Source of the DNA: Bacillota bacterium
GTDB taxonomy: Bacteria; Bacillota_E; Sulfobacillia; Sulfobacillales; Sulfobacillaceae
DNA: 14,586 bases
Assembly (NCBI GenBank): GCA_021802375.1
Contig: JAKAAL010000023.1
Coordinates: 1-14,586 of the forward strand
Direction: 5' to 3'
Position 1 is the stretch's first letter. Each line of letters starts with the position of its first letter. The notes under the pieces are model-generated. The model did no database searches. It saw only the letters and a list, made by a program, of their open reading frames with translations, and had not been told where the DNA came from. Made by a program: the position numbers and the translations under genes. This document shows, piece after piece, positions 14,431 through 14,586 of this stretch.

Positions 14431-14586
14431 TTCTTGCCGCGAAATAGGCGGGCCCACCATGATGATTCCCTCGATTTAAGCGCAGCCTTTTGGGCCGCGA
14501 ATGACGTGGGCACCCCGGTGGCTCAAATTACGGGCGATGTGGTGCAAGCTGCCAACTGGATTAAGAGCAGCGAGCTCGTGATTGTC
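14431..14586 (+). CDS. 5' part of an unrecognised gene that runs off the window
   Basis: The frame opens after TAG 14428-14430 and stays open to the last base (52 codons). From 14461 it reads like protein: DDSLDLSAAFWAANDVGTPV, then AQITGDVVQAANWIKSSELV. No ATG is in frame; TTG 14434 is the only early candidate and lacks a ribosome site, so the true start may have been lost by rearrangement. The final codon is complete at 14586, and the open frame at 1-201 continues it in phase. Together they would make roughly 105-118 residues. I do not recognise the family. Confidence 0.45.

Noticed and set aside
14232..14447. Plus-strand ORF of 71 codons
   Set aside because: GTG start without a ribosome site, odd composition in the second half, and no family resemblance.

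Overview
The window looks like a complete or nearly complete small plasmid of a Gram-negative bacterium. It has one theta-type replicon (repA plus iterons) and one large cargo, a type IC restriction-modification cassette with an embedded PrrC anticodon nuclease. The rest is debris of mobile elements and truncated genes. An open frame running off position 14586 continues in phase into an open frame starting at position 1, so the molecule may be circular and cut at an arbitrary point. The host cannot be named from the sequence. The restriction genes closely resemble, from memory, those of enteric EcoR124I/EcoprrI, while the backbone does not look enteric; an environmental proteobacterium or Leptospirillum-like acidophile is only a guess.

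Layout. 1-201 is the 3' end of an unrecognised gene whose 5' part lies at 14431-14586. 378-1632 is an IS3-family insertion sequence on the minus strand, with a frameshift in its catalytic ORF. It cut the 3' end of a two-gene minus-strand operon (2598-1608) encoding a putative zinc-ribbon protein and a two-helix membrane protein of unknown function. 2605-3584 holds a candidate res site and a serine resolvase. 3585-4115 holds gene remnants and one copy of a 26-bp direct repeat that brackets the resolvase. 4116-11113 is hsdM-hsdS-prrC-hsdR, all on the plus strand. hsdS is split into two halves by an apparent 20-bp deletion just after a triple TAEL spacer repeat. 11114-12330 carries five Tn3-type 38-bp terminal repeats, four of which form two ~215-bp non-coding miniature elements (TIME-like) sitting in or beside broken genes. 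12537-12850 is the probable replication origin, with four iterons spaced at exact multiples of 22 bp and a DnaA-box-like site. 12852-13781 is repA on the minus strand, with an in-frame stop at codon 59. 13778-14176 is an ORF whose stop overlaps the repA start (ATGA), and it is crossed by a candidate short antisense RNA.

How the genes fit together. HsdM, HsdS and HsdR would form a methylating and restricting complex. In E. coli Prr, PrrC is held silent by such a complex and cleaves tRNA-Lys when a phage inhibits it. Here PrrC keeps its ATPase motifs and its nuclease triad (R307, E311, H343) while HsdS is broken, so the state of this toxin-guard pair is the most interesting biological question. 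The leader ORF, antisense RNA candidate and downstream origin suggest copy-number control similar in plan to IncFII/IncI plasmids, combined with an iteron origin.
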